Source: Cristatella mucedo (taxonomy: Eukaryota > Bryozoa > Phylactolaemata > Cristatellidae). Taken from it: a stretch of 64,000 bases of DNA. The first letter of the stretch is position 1, and each line of letters opens with the position of its first letter. Location: NCBI GenBank assembly GCA_009760855.2, contig WPIO01000011.1:8708501-8772500 (forward strand), read 5' to 3'. Both the position numbers and the translations under genes were made by a program. Positions 21,364 through 32,692 of the stretch are shown here, in pieces. Below the pieces are notes generated by a model that saw only the letters and a program-made list of their open reading frames with translations, made no database searches and was not told where the DNA came from.

Positions 21364-21841
21364 GCTGCTGCACTCCACGCTCGGCTTACCGGTTGCTCCT
21401 TGAACGCAGCACGCCTGTTGGCGATGGGCACAGACATTGCCTAGAAATCGAGGGTGCGCACAGCATGAGCACGGTCATCTAGCCGAGATGCTAACGTCGT
21501 TGTCAGGCACGGGCAGGCAGGGGCAGGTGCTTGCGATAGCCAGCAGAACTGGCTGCCTGCTACATACCCGGCGATGTCCAGGATTTGCAGCATCAGGGCC
21601 ACCGTCAAGAGTCGGCACCGTCCGGTACAGAAGAGCTTGCAATAAGAGAACAAACGACAGGTCAGCCAGAACGGCATGGAAAGATAAGAATCCACTCACG
21701 GACGAATGATACGACAACGCACGACCAAGAGAGAACTGCCACGAGAGCCCTCTCGAGCAGCTGAGGTCGCTGCCTGTGAGCCCGACTGCATGCACGATTC
21801 AAAAACCCGAGCTTTTGCAGCGAGCGCTGGCGTCTCAGCGG

Positions 21842-21956
<115 letters not shown>

Positions 21957-22979
21957 TCTGCCTGCTTATACCGCACGACGATGCCCCGCCGCTGAGAGCC
22001 ACGAGGCTGCCGCTGTGCTTTTCGAGCGCGAGTTTCGTTTCGCCAGTTTCAAGACTGGAGTTGAACAGACACGGACGCTGGATCATCAGCCGGTGCCACC
22101 ATCGGCAAAGCGTACACTTCATACATTCATGGCTAGCGTATACATCCAGCAAGACACTGCCAGGCGAGCGATTGGTCATGTGACCATCACGTTTGCCGCC
22201 GATGAGCAGCTACCCTACGCCCGCGCGAATAGCTGTCAAGGCACGCCTCGGCAAGCCACGAGCTCGCAGAATCGGACAAGGCTCGAAGCCCAAGTTACCT
22301 TTGCCAGAGAAACTGTCACCACCGTAGGCTGTCATTGAGTGATGATGGTTCTGAAATGGAGAACGGGAAGCGCTTGCTAAGGGCGGCTTGTTCCAATGCC
22401 AGCATCTCACTCGGGTGTGTGGGGGTGGGGTGGGTGGCCAGGCCAAGAAAGTCCACCTCAGCTACACCAGCGCTTCGCACTTCTTGCCTTCGCCGTACTG
22501 CCGACTCCCTCTCTTGCCTCGGCCAGACCGCGCCTGAGGCCGGCCAGACGCTGCCGATGAGGAGGCGGCTGAGCCCCGCCCCCCGAAGCAGAGCTGCCGC
22601 TGGCAGCTCTCGCAGGGAAGAGCCCAGCAGTCAGCAGCGTGCCGGCACGAGGGCGCTTCGCTAAAGTCAGGGGCACAGACGAGAGTCAGCCGGCAGGTCG
22701 TGCCCTACCTATACCACCAGGTCTGAAAGCCAGGTCCTCGCAAGATCGATATCGGTGCTTTGCCCTCGTTTTAATCGCGTCCTCGTCTACATGCAGCCGG
22801 ATTTCCGACTCTAGCCCAACCTTTTTCCATTAAGCGATCCACGGTGAGGCAAAGTCAAATGAAGTCGCGCGCTTGCATGGGGGGAAGGACCCGCCTCGTC
22901 ATCTCGCTGCGAGTGAGCATTGACATAAGCTGCGTTGAAGCAGAGAAGGAGGGCTAGCCGGGTGCTCATGCACTGGGCT

Positions 22980-23158
22980 GCGTGATAGCCCCAGGAGGTA
23001 AGGGGCGCTCGCTCTTAACGACCTCGGTCGTTCGGTCATTGGGTTCGAATTCTGCACTGGGCGATTCTTCATTGCCAACAGCAAGAGGCAGCGGCGGCGA
23101 TGGCCGTCGTTTAGGCTCTGCTGCTGCTACACAGATGAGGCTGTTAAATCATCTAGTA
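22980..23158 (+). mobile_element. tRNA-derived SINE, family A
   Basis: The head reads tagccccaggaggtaagggg cgctcgctctt. A gggttcgaattc B box follows, then ctgggcgattcttcattgcc and the tail gatgaggctgttaaatcatc. Compared with other copies it has small duplications near the B box (cggtcgttcggtca). Confidence 0.85.
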
Positions 23159-23339
23159 CTTTCTTTGTTTAGTGCAGGCGAAGGACCGGAGAGCGGCCAC
23201 ACAGATCACGCACTGCCTAGTCTGCACTAAACCGGAGCGAGGCGAAGGACACGAAGGTCGCTGCAAGCGCTCGCTAGCACCCGTCCGACAAGGCCACAGA
23301 GCGACGACGCTCCACCTGGGGCCCGCTGGCTAAGCTTCC

Positions 23340-24420
23340 GTGAGGGGTCTCTGAGAGTCGTACACAAATTTAACATATACAATCATTATGATTCCATATC
23401 AAACTGTCTTTGTCACCATACTACAAATGCATTTTGCCAATAGATACCAATTTTGTGAGCCCCATTTGGAAATTACAAAGGCTACAGACAAATTCGAAAT
23501 GTTGAACAGTTTTTTCGGTAAGCAAAACTTCCAAGTGTGAGAAAGCCTTGTCAATTTCTCTTCACGTAGAATTCTACATACACCTGAGATACTCTGCAGA
23601 GTTCTATCAAAGGTTACTTCTGCTCAGGTGACCTCAAAAGTTGAAATATGAATTCAGGGGCTAAGACAGAATTTTCATGTAGGGGGAAAGACGCACACAA
23701 GTAAAATAACGAAAAATATTTTAGCGCACACTCAGACTGATTATTCGACACGCACTCAACGCTTGCTTATCGACTAAAAGTATGACATGATATTGTCGTT
23801 GGTGGCAGTCGGAGGGTTCCGCCTCTGCATGGATTCGCACTCCTTTCCTTGCCGGCATAGATGGCGCTAATGATATATATATTGCCAAAGATTACCTCAT
23901 TGATACGATAGCAAAGGAAATGCTACAAAATGAATTTTATCCCGAGCCTTGGACAATTCTGCTGCTAAGTGAAAAAAGACAGGTGGCCTGAGGTGTGTGA
24001 GAGCGCGCTCTAAACGTTCTCGCCACTACTTGCACCTTTGTGAGTCAGGGTTTTAGCACCTAGTTTCTACCAAAACAAAAGGTTGAATGAAATCAGCTGA
24101 ATGTCAAAGATGACATGCTGATAGCTTACCAAAGACCACTCTACATACAGATTCACCCTTATTCAAGCCAAACAACTTTCTAATTGAAATGAAGTTCGTA
24201 TTTCATTTTTGAATGAAGTGGTCAGTAATTTGTGCCCGAAAAAGAGTGAGAAACAAGATTTCTTGTCAAGATTATTTACTTCACTCATACTGTGTGCTTG
24301 CCATACACCGTAGGAGGCAATCAGTTGTCGATATAATAAAGTACATTAATTCCCTGCAATTGCATTCGTGCGCAATTTTTCCACGGAGCAACCCGTAGCT
24401 TTCGTCAGATTTTCAAAGGG
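23340..24420. other. AT-rich island without recognised features
   Basis: About 1.1 kb is clearly AT-richer than its flanks and lacks the microsatellites and SINE or LINE bodies seen elsewhere. It has no open frame of note. It resembles the block at about 28080-28850. It may be an old unclassified repeat or a separate isochore fragment. Confidence 0.4.
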
Positions 24421-24426
24421 GTCTAC

Positions 24427-24464
24427 GATGCACACGTGACCGGATCACCGGTCACGTGTGCATC
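24427..24464. repeat. Perfect hairpin with 17-bp arms and 4-base loop
   Basis: The left arm, 24427-24443 (gatgcacacgtgaccgg), and right arm, 24448-24464, are exact reverse complements around atca. Each arm holds a CACGTG E-box core. It lies at the border of the AT-rich island. Confidence 0.95.
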
Positions 24465-25649
24465 ACTCGAAGAACCGGTCAACAAGAGATAGTGCAACAC
24501 TGACCGACGATGGTGCGCCCGCCATGTTCTACCTCTGCCGTGCAGGGTGGGGGTGAGGCTACAGCCGGTGCTTCGTGCGGCACTACCGCGCGGTCGAGCA
24601 GGCACACACCTGCCCACAGGCTACGCTCTTGTGCTCACGAAGGGTTCGCGAACTATTAAGGAATGCTGGGGCACGCAGCCGATGCCGAGCAAACCGAACG
24701 AACAAATGAAGCCAGCCACACTACTTGTTCCCCCGAGCTGCCGGCACAGCAGGACGAACTGCACGAACGAGTAAAGCAAGCATCGGAGCAAAGGTTGCCT
24801 GGGGGACCGGCGTACAGCAGCGTCGACTGAGGACGACGGTGACCGACAGAGAGCTAAGCGACAGGCGTCAGCAGCAGCAGCAGGTCGGCCAGCGCAGCTG
24901 CAACGATGCACGCGTGACCGGAGCCGTCAGGCGACACAGGCGACACAGCGACACGTCAGCGCTGCCGTCACACAAGCGGGGCGAGTGACACTGCTTAGAC
25001 ACTCCACTCTCGGGCCTCTTCAGAGGACAGAGGCCTGGCCGCTAAGCTCGGAGCTACGGCCGATAGCTCTCGAGGCTTCCCTTCGGCAGCGCGACGAGCA
25101 TGCACGTCACGCGCTGCTCACACAGCGGCTGCCACCGCTGTTACCTGACATGGATCACGCTCCATCCGTTTGACCTGCGGTGGGGAAGAGCTGCTGTCAC
25201 CGAAGCAGCAGCGCAGCAGCGCACTGTCAGCCGGGCAGGATGCCTGGCCTTGGCTCATGGCACGCCGGGCCAGCCTGGCACACACCTCTCCCCTCTCCTC
25301 ACCCTCACCCCTCACACAGAATGATGGCACGGCAAAAACGAGATGGGCCGTCGCACAGGCAGGCTCGCATGACAACGTCGAATGGTGGCCAACTTCGAGC
25401 ACAGCCACACCGAGCCGGTAGCTGCCGCCTGTGCACCAGCTCAGCAACCCGAACAGAGCAGCCGAGTCAGCGCAAGCGCTGCTAAGCAGAGAGACAGGCC
25501 GGGCCAGAATGCGACCAACCCGACGCATCATCGTGGCTGGTCGGCACGCCGACGAGCAAGATACTGGCGGTTTCTACTTGGGGGGAGGGGCCGAATGCCA
25601 CCGAGGCGGCGGCTGGAGGTGAAAATAACACCAACGAGGCTACGGGTGA

Positions 25650-25785
25650 GTTGATTCGAAAGCCTCATTTATATATAGCAACAGAAGAGCATTAACAGCT
25701 ATCACCACTGCTTGCAGCGGTGTCAATAAAGGATCGTCCACTGCAGGACTCGAACACACGACCTGTGTCGTGGAGAGCGATCCCC
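25650..25785 (-). mobile_element. tRNA-derived SINE, family A
   Basis: Read on the minus strand, a gtgttcgagtcctgcagtgg acgatcctttattg body is followed by gctcttctgttgctatatat. It is head-to-head with the family B SINE at 25812. Confidence 0.8.
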
Positions 25786-25811
25786 CCAGCCCAGCCCTGG
25801 GCTAAAACTTC

Positions 25812-25952
25812 AAGGTTTGGCCCAGTGGTTTAGGTGCTCGCCCCGACCAAGGTCTGGCCGAGTTCGTGGGCTCGAGCTCCGAATGCCATGTGAAGTGCCT
25901 GAATAGAGGGTAAGTTCTCTAACGGCACTATACAAATGAGCTATATTTTCCT
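25812..25952 (+). mobile_element. tRNA-derived SINE, family B
   Basis: The head ggtttggcccagtggtttag gtgctcgccccgaccaaggt is followed by gtgggctcgagctcc (B-box position). The LINE-like tail has catgtgaagtgcctgaatag, then aagttctctaacggcactat acaaatgagc. Confidence 0.85.
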
Positions 25953-26292
25953 TCTTTTAAGGGGGGCATAAGCGGGCACTAGAGACTGTCCCAAGGCCTG
26001 CATGCTGCAATCTCCCTGGGCTAAGCTTCTGGCCGCATGCAGCAGCCAGATCTGCCCGGTAAACGGCATAGAGGCGTACACCAATCAGCTGAAAGAGAAC
26101 GTTTCGTGACTGCTAAACGATGGGAGGCTTCAAACTCGGTGCCTAAAAGTCGGCCAGAAGCCGCCGAACGAAACTGGATAAGCAGTACCGACGGGATGGT
26201 ACGAAGCAAAGCAGCTGCCGAAAAAAAAAAGAATATTTCATTTGCATTTCACGGCAACAGGCCCCAAGTACGCCAAGCACCGCAAACTAGGC

Positions 26293-26297
<5 letters not shown>

Positions 26298-26341
<44 letters not shown>
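26298..26341 (+). repeat. (GA)n microsatellite next to AMPK exon donor
   Basis: This run is (CU)n in the AMPK gamma transcript, starting about 20 bases downstream of the donor at 26361/26360. Confidence 0.95.
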
Positions 26342-26342
<1 letters not shown>

Positions 26343-26360
26343 AAGAGAGCCCTTGCGCAC

Positions 26361-27143
26361 CTTTTCGACTGGAGTCAGCTTCCTCGACGATGCGGCACTG
26401 CCACCTCCACCACTCAGCAACTGGCTCATCGGGGTGCCCGTGCTGCAGCCGCCATTGACTGCTGCCGCCGCGGAAGCAGCTTTCTTGGCGAGCACAGCTG
26501 CAGCTTCGCGGGCACCGTATGACGTGGCCCGCGGCCGGACAGACAGGCCGTTATCTGCTGCTGCTGCTGTGCCCACTGAGGCAGCAGCAGCAGCAGCAGA
26601 CTGCGGCACCGCCGACTGCGGTGCAGCACCGCCCTGTGCCGACGACGGAGGCTGCGAGGTGGGAGCCGACGAGGCGGGAGCGACTGCCGCCTGGCCACTC
26701 TGGTGCCTTCTCCGCTGCAGCATTGCACTCCGGAGGCTCGCTGCGTCCGACTTCGACCGTGGTCTGAAGCTCTCCAGAAGCCCTTTGAAGCCGACCTTGC
26801 TTGGCGGACTAGGATCGTCTGCTGCGGGCAGCGGCAGAGGAGGCGTGCCACGATGCGATGGTGCCGCCGCTTCGCGGGCGCTGCCGCCGCCGCCGCAAGA
26901 GGCAGCGATCGGACACCCGCACTCGTCGCTGGCAGCAGCGGCCAACGCCGCCGGCGTCGGTGATGACGATGGTGAAGCGGCGGCCGACTTCTTGGAGTGT
27001 CGGAACTTGAGCAACGACTTGAGGCCAGCAGACCCCGCCCTGGGCCTGACTGCCAACGCCGAAGCCGCGTCACTGGCAGCAGCAGCAGCAGCTACGATGA
27101 CGGTGCTGTCGGCAAAGCCCAGCAAGGCGAGGCTGCTCAGGTC
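26361..27143 (-). CDS. PRKAG: AMPK gamma probable N-terminal extension exon
   Basis: A 783-base open segment of 261 codons lies between the acceptor ccctgccgtttgcag (27144) and donor AAG|GTGCGC (26361/26360), phase 0 at both ends, which fits the exon at 17852. It starts DLSSLALLGFADSTVIVAAA and is rich in Ala, Ser and Pro. It contains GLKSLLKFRHSKKS (about residues 38-51) and VGFKGLLESFRPRSKSD (about 111-127), and ends RKLTPVEK. Basic Ser-rich motifs of the RPRSKSD kind occur in N-terminal extensions of long AMPK gamma isoforms and are plausible phosphorylation sites. The exon starts mid-protein, so at least one 5' exon is missing. Assignment rests on strand, phase and motif style; the intron to the CBS core is 8.5 kb. 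Confidence 0.65.
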
Positions 27144-27352
27144 CTGCAAACGGCAGGGTCGAACGCACCGCTAGAAATGCACGCACGGAAGAGTGAGTGA
27201 GAGGGCGCTGGCGATGCATGGTTGCTTTGCGGAGACGACAGCAAGTGCAGCCAGCTGGGCGAACCACCACGTCTCGGGAGCCTCACGAGAAAACTCGACT
27301 TTTTTCACACGAGCGAGCTCAAACCAGCAAAGCTGGTGCCTCGTATGCTCGA

Positions 27353-27353
<1 letters not shown>

Positions 27354-27420
<67 letters not shown>

Positions 27421-27431
27421 AGGGAGGGAGA

Positions 27432-27492
<61 letters not shown>
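27354..27492 (+). repeat. (GA)n/GGGA microsatellite, about 138 bases
   Basis: The GA array has a central gagggagagggagggagag variant block. In the AMPK gamma transcript it is (CU)n, about 210 bases upstream of the acceptor at 27144. Confidence 0.95.
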
Positions 27493-27494
<2 letters not shown>

Positions 27495-29306
27495 CAAGAG
27501 AGCACCTACCGCTCGCTAATGAGAGCACAGAGCAAGCTAACACATCGCAGTACAGCGATTCTAGGGAACAGCCAACGCAAGCCGCGGATGCAGCGCCGGC
27601 GGCTCGCCTTCTTCCTGCACGCGGCCTCGACTGGCCGTTGACCACGCTGAAGTGGGGCCTTTTCTGGCCGCTAGCGAGTTGGGAGGACTGAGCTTGGCTA
27701 GATGAGGTGCAGACTCCAGAGATGAGTGAGACGCGACCTTCCTCGGAGTCGGTATTCGGGCAGAATGCTGCCTGCGTCTCGGCTGTGCTATGCAAACTCG
27801 GGCTGTGGGTTCGGCCAGGCCAGGAACTACAGTGCTTCATCTCCGTACTCGGCTTCAGCTTTCTTGAAGGACAGTTCGCATAGTCACAAAGAGCCCAGAC
27901 AGCAGCAGGGTGGAAGCATCCGATGGTAGAAAAAAAATTCTGCTAAGCGCAGGGTAGAACCGACAGCCGGCTCGTTTGTGGGCTTCACTGCTCGAGTAGA
28001 AGGTCGGCCCAGAAATAGGCAAGATGGCGGCTAGCAGGTCACCGGCAGCGGTGCTCTAGCAAGTGTTCGATTGTGCCCAAGATGCTGCGGCAGCAAGTAT
28101 TAAGCTTTCACTTCAATTCGTTTCCCTCGAAGCACAACTTGACAGCTTCAGCTTGTATCGAAGGTGCGGCACCAGCCACTAGAGCAAAACTGCAAAGTGT
28201 GATTGATTGAAATGAGCGCAAGTAAGGTCAGGGTGAAGCCATCCCGTTTAGTCCATTCCAAAATCTGCTTGTTTGAACTGACACAAGAAAAATTTCTGAT
28301 TTCGGTTGGATACATTTTGCTGTATAAATTATCAAACGTCTTGACATTTTATTTTCTGTAATCGTGTACATGTTAAGTAAAATGTATCTTACCGAAATCC
28401 AAAATTTTTCCAGCATCAGTTAAAACAAGCCGAGGTGAACTTGCATTTCATATTTCACTCCGACATGTGAAGTATTAGCCGGCTTGTGGATTTCACAAGG
28501 CACAAACCTACACTGGAAATGCTGAAGAAAAGTCGCAAGAATTCACCTCAACAAGCTTCATGCATAAACATATCCCGATCTACCAAGGTTCCACAAGTTG
28601 GGATACAAGTCGCCAACGATGCAGAGATCGATTAAGTTGTTATTTGTAGATATGTTGCTACTGGTTTACATACGGTTTAGACGTGGCTTGTATAACCATT
28701 TTTTCTTTCACGCGGAAGTCGTCAGAAATTCCGGTCCCAGTCCCAGATACCTTACAAGTTCCAATGGATCCTTTCGAAAGGTACCGTAAACAAATATTCG
28801 ACTGTCGGACAAATTTTGTAAGTACTTTCTCTTGACACGCCCCCTTAAAAACACGACTTCGCCACGTGCTGGTTTCGAGCGCAAGCCGGGTTAGGCGATC
28901 CAGCCATTCCTTGCCAGCAGCAGCAGCAGCAGCGGTGAAAGGAGCCGCTGCGCAGCATGAGTGGTATCCGGGTCAGAGGACGAGCTCGCAGCAGCAGCAG
29001 CTGCTGCTGCTGCTACCCCCATTCGGGCTGCTGGGCTGACAATGAACGCCAAGCGCTACATCACAGCAGCAGCAAGCACTCGAAAAGAGCGGCGCTTCGC
29101 AATGAGCGCTGCTCAGCATCGGTGACAAGTGTATTGGCAAGTCAAGCGGCCTGGTCCTTTATCTTTGATAGGGCCAATGACAAAGCTGGAAGAGGAGACA
29201 GGAAGCTTGGCACCCACTCGGTTGCCGATTTTTTAACAGGCCGACCGACCGAGTCGGAAAGGCGAGTGCTGCCAAGTCAGCTCGGCGGGTGAAGCGCAGC
29301 GGGGGT
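27493..29306. other. Flank upstream of AMPK N-terminal exon; no gene recognised
   Basis: A GC-rich part (27.5-28.1 kb) is followed by an AT-rich block (28.1-28.85 kb). A GC-rich stretch with CAG/CTG triplets comes next, including a small (CAG)4(CTG)4 palindrome near 28988-29013. I see no exon that would extend the AMPK gene. Confidence 0.4.
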
Positions 29307-29663
29307 TCAACGATTCGCCTCCTCCTCCGAGAGCGACATGCGCAGCAGCCGAGTTGGCCCTTCGGGCACTACCCGGAAGCCAGAGAAGGATGCGGACAGC
29401 TTTGCAAACATATCGTGCAGACACGAGCACAACCACGACGGAAGATGTCGGTGCAGTAGCAGAGAACGACAGCTTGCCCAGCTATGTTGTCTGAATGCAG
29501 CAACATCAGAAGAATGGCAGGCCTCACCAAACCGATGAAGTGCACCAATCAATGAAACGGCGGCACATGTGGATTCTGTCTGCGCAGGGGAGACATCTAG
29601 AAAATCAAAAACCGTTTCGACGAAGAGGGTGGGTTGAGGGAATGTGGGTGTGACCGTCTGCAC
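29307..29663 (-). CDS. Unclassified open frame, possible exon
   Basis: The minus-strand frame ends at a TGA (29307) and is open for about 118 codons. It has unusually protein-like composition: PTLFVETVFDFLDVSPAQTE, then STCAAVSLIGALHRFGEACH, then LPSWLCSCLHDMFAKLSASF and TRLLRMSLSEEEANR. An acceptor (ggaaatgtgcag) lies near 29646. Hydrophobic residues are spaced like helices. I recognise no family and see no poly(A) signal close downstream, so chance is possible. Confidence 0.25.
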   Translation of the reverse strand: MQTVTPTFPQPTLFVETVFDFLDVSPAQTESTCAAVSLIGALHRFGEACHSSDVAAFRQHSWASCRSLLLHRHLPSWLCSCLHDMFAKLSASFSGFRVVPEGPTRLLRMSLSEEEANR

Positions 29664-31294
29664 ATTTCCATATTAATGTGGTTGGCCAGTTCATACCCCA
29701 GTTCCAAGGTATTTTGGGACCGATGCCATTCTTGCCTCCCTACCTAAAGCACGTCCATGCGTTCATTGTCCCTTGCAGAATTATCTTCCGAAAATCGAAG
29801 TTCATGTAAACATCATATACGGAAACCGATAAGAAGCTAAGAACTGTTTAAAGCTTATCTGTTTGTTTTGTGACCGTAGTCCGTAAGAAATTAAGTGCCT
29901 GTGGACACCTAACCGCTTATCGCTTCGGGTTGCTGGGTCTCCCAAGCCGGTGGCTGCGTTAGATATGCCGGTGGCTGGTAACCAGCATGTTAGTTATGTA
30001 CGTGCACACCTATTATCGCTTCGTTATCGCAGTTCAAATGCATTCCTAGATGTTACTGTTGTTGCTAGGATTCGCGAATTATGCATTAACAAAAGAAAAG
30101 TGCCCCGGAGCCGCCATTGTGGTCAGGGCCGCCAGCTTAGATGCCGTTCGTTTGGCTGGAACTTCAAGCTGAGTACCCGATCGTTTGGTATTCCTATCTT
30201 TGCCTCGAACCGCTCAGCCTGTCCCCCACAAGCATCACTTTGCACCTCTCTAACTTAGTGGTCATCAGGCCTGCTATAACTCCGGTGGCTCATCGTAACG
30301 CTTGTCTTTTGAATCCTCACTCGATGTGCAATAAACCCCAAGTAATAAGCGAACTGATTCCTGAGAAAGGTCTCGACCTGCACGCCTTGACTGAAACTTT
30401 GACTAAAATCGGTAAACTGCCTGAGAATTAAAGACACTACCCCGACTGGTTTCTCCTTCTTTCACACTACTAGATCAATCAAAACTTGAGATAGAGCTGC
30501 TATTATCATGCACTCCAAATTTGACTTCAAGCCATTTGCAGTACCCTCGAAGCAGTCTTTCGAATCTATTGTTTTGATTTCACCCGACTAAAAGCTACCG
30601 GTGGTAGCCGTAGTCTATCGCCCACCAGGTACCATTTCCTCCTTAATCTCAGACTTCTCCGATCTCGTTTCGATTCTGTATGCAAGAAATCGGTCCTTCC
30701 TCGCTATGGGTTATTTCAACATTCACTTCATAACTTACCTGCCGTCTTCAGCACTGAATTTCGTTCACTGACTGACTTGTGGTCTCTTGTGGCTCATGTG
30801 TATGGCCCTACAGCCATCAAGAGTCAAACACTCGACCAAATATTCTCATACGATAGCACTTTGTCATTACCAGTTATAACCAAATCCTGTTTATCCGACC
30901 ATATGCAGATTTCATTCAGTCTACAGTGTGTGCCTTCCTCCTCTTCATCTAAAATCATCTGTGAATCACGAAATCTCATGACCGTTGACATCGAAGCTGT
31001 CGGTGTGAGAATATCTGCTTCGCCTCTACTTCTCAACCTGTCTTCTTACTTATCATCATTTGTAGCTTGCTACAACACGACACAAGCTGACATGCTCGAC
31101 AGGTTTGCACTCCTGACTAAGCACACCGTGTGCCCTTGCCCAGACGGCCTATGGTTTACCACACATTAAATTTGCTAGGTCTAAGCGTATGCTAGAAAAG
31201 CATACAAAAGATCAGTACTAACTGTCCATCGACAGTCATGTGAGGACTACTGTAGATCTAACCAATCAATCCTAGCAAAGGCCAAGTCTAGCTT

Positions 31295-31857
31295 ACTACT
31301 ACTACTACTACTACTAATAATAATAATAATAGCACACTTGATAAAGCGACATCAGAGAACCCAATCTCTTTCTAGGCGCTTCACATTTGCTGCAAAGGAA
31401 ACACGATCGAATGGTGAGTGGTATCATGCTTGATAAGCAACATGAATATCATAGTTAGGGGTGACATGCACAGGGTCAGCATGCAAGTATGGTTAGTGGC
31501 AGCATGCAACAGTGTCAGCACGCATGAGCACATGAAGGACGAATCACAGGGACCCACTAAAGGCTGTCATAAATAGGTGTATTTTAACTTCTTTTTAAAT
31601 GTGGTCAAGTCAGGGGATGTCGTGACACAAGTCGGGAGTGAGTTCCAGGCTTTGGGAGCACACGAACTAATAGCACGGTCTCAAAAGGATTTGAGGTTTG
31701 TATGAGGTATAGGTAAACAGTTGGATTCCGAAAAGCAGGTGGTACGATGCTTGGCTTGGTGGGGAAGTAGATCTGATAGATAGTCTTGAGCCAAAGAGTG
31801 AAGTGACCTAAAAGTGAGCAACAAAACCTTGATCGATCCATTGCTTGACTGGTAGCC
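31295..31857 (-). mobile_element. Nested LINE 3' end inserted in copy B
   Basis: A 5'-truncated minus-strand LINE 3' end interrupts the plus-strand copy B. The host sequence (aaggccaagtctagctt) stops at 31294 and resumes at about 31858 (ctttgttgaatcatagatgc). Uninterrupted copy A shows these two parts contiguous apart from about ten bases. On the minus strand it reads RSLHSLAQDYLSDLLPHQAK, then HRTTCFSESNCLPIPHTNLK, and its (ATT)n-type tail (tactactactaataataata) sits at the left junction. Confidence 0.9.
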
Positions 31858-32404
31858 AAAACTTTGTTGAATCATAGATGCACAATCCAAAAATGCTGAT
31901 GTCGACGATCAACCATCTCAACTGCTTCCAGGTTAGCTCCTTACTTAATGATTCCTGTGATCTAGCTGATCACTTCTCTAGCTTCGGTGTCCTGAAGCTA
32001 GACAAGATCAGGGAGTCCATCCCTAAAGTGGCAGCATCCCCCCTGGAATGCTCTCCAGCAATTCCTTGCAGCACCTCAATGTCTACATTCAAGGAAGCCA
32101 CTAGTGACCTCGTCCTGAAGTTCATATCCCAATCAAAGAAGACAACTAGTCCTTTGGATTGTACTCCCACTGTTCTGTTTCTACGGTGCATTGATCTGCT
32201 GCTGCCATGCATAACAAACATCATTAATATGTCATTAGCCTCGGGTGATGTCCCAGCACCTCTCAAAAAGGCTGTAGTCAGGCCACTACTCAAGAAAGCA
32301 ACACTAGACCAAGAGAACTTAAGCAACTTCCTCCCAGGCTCCGCTCTACCATTTCCTACCAAAGACATTGGATCAAGTCGTGGTAGACCAGCTGAACTCG
32401 TGTA

Positions 32405-32678
32405 TGCAACGACAACTACTCTTCAACTGCCAACTATGGCACATCTTTTTCAGCGGTCCTGAACTGCTACTTCTATGCTACTCACTACCTCAACTGCTCT
32501 CCTGACTCTGCTATGCTTCCCACTTTCTCTTTGTTGCGTGAGACGAAGTCTGTTGGCTACCGAATGCGTACCGAAAGCCGCTTAGGCTGTGAGTGCGCTA
32601 TACAAAACTCTCCTGCGTAACACCCACATGGTCTTTATGACTTTGTGGAGTTACTGATGGAGATACATTACATTACAT
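32405..32678 (+). mobile_element. SINE-like insertion with ATTAC repeat tail in copy B
   Basis: About 270 bases interrupt the RT region. The flanks gctgaactcgtgtat and tgaaactttaaaccttgcta are contiguous in copy A (gctgaactcatatattgaaa). The insert has no reading frame. It contains gagtgcgctatacaaaactc, similar to the SINE and LINE tails here, and ends tacattacattacattg, a short ATTAC repeat like a SINE tail. It belongs to neither SINE family A nor B. Confidence 0.75.
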
Positions 32679-32692
32679 TGAAACTTTAAACC

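Noticed and set aside
26242-27174. 310-codon + strand frame opposite the AMPK N-terminal exon
   Set aside because: Ala-rich shadow of the minus-strand exon, which has splice sites, matching phase and recognisable Ser-rich motifs.
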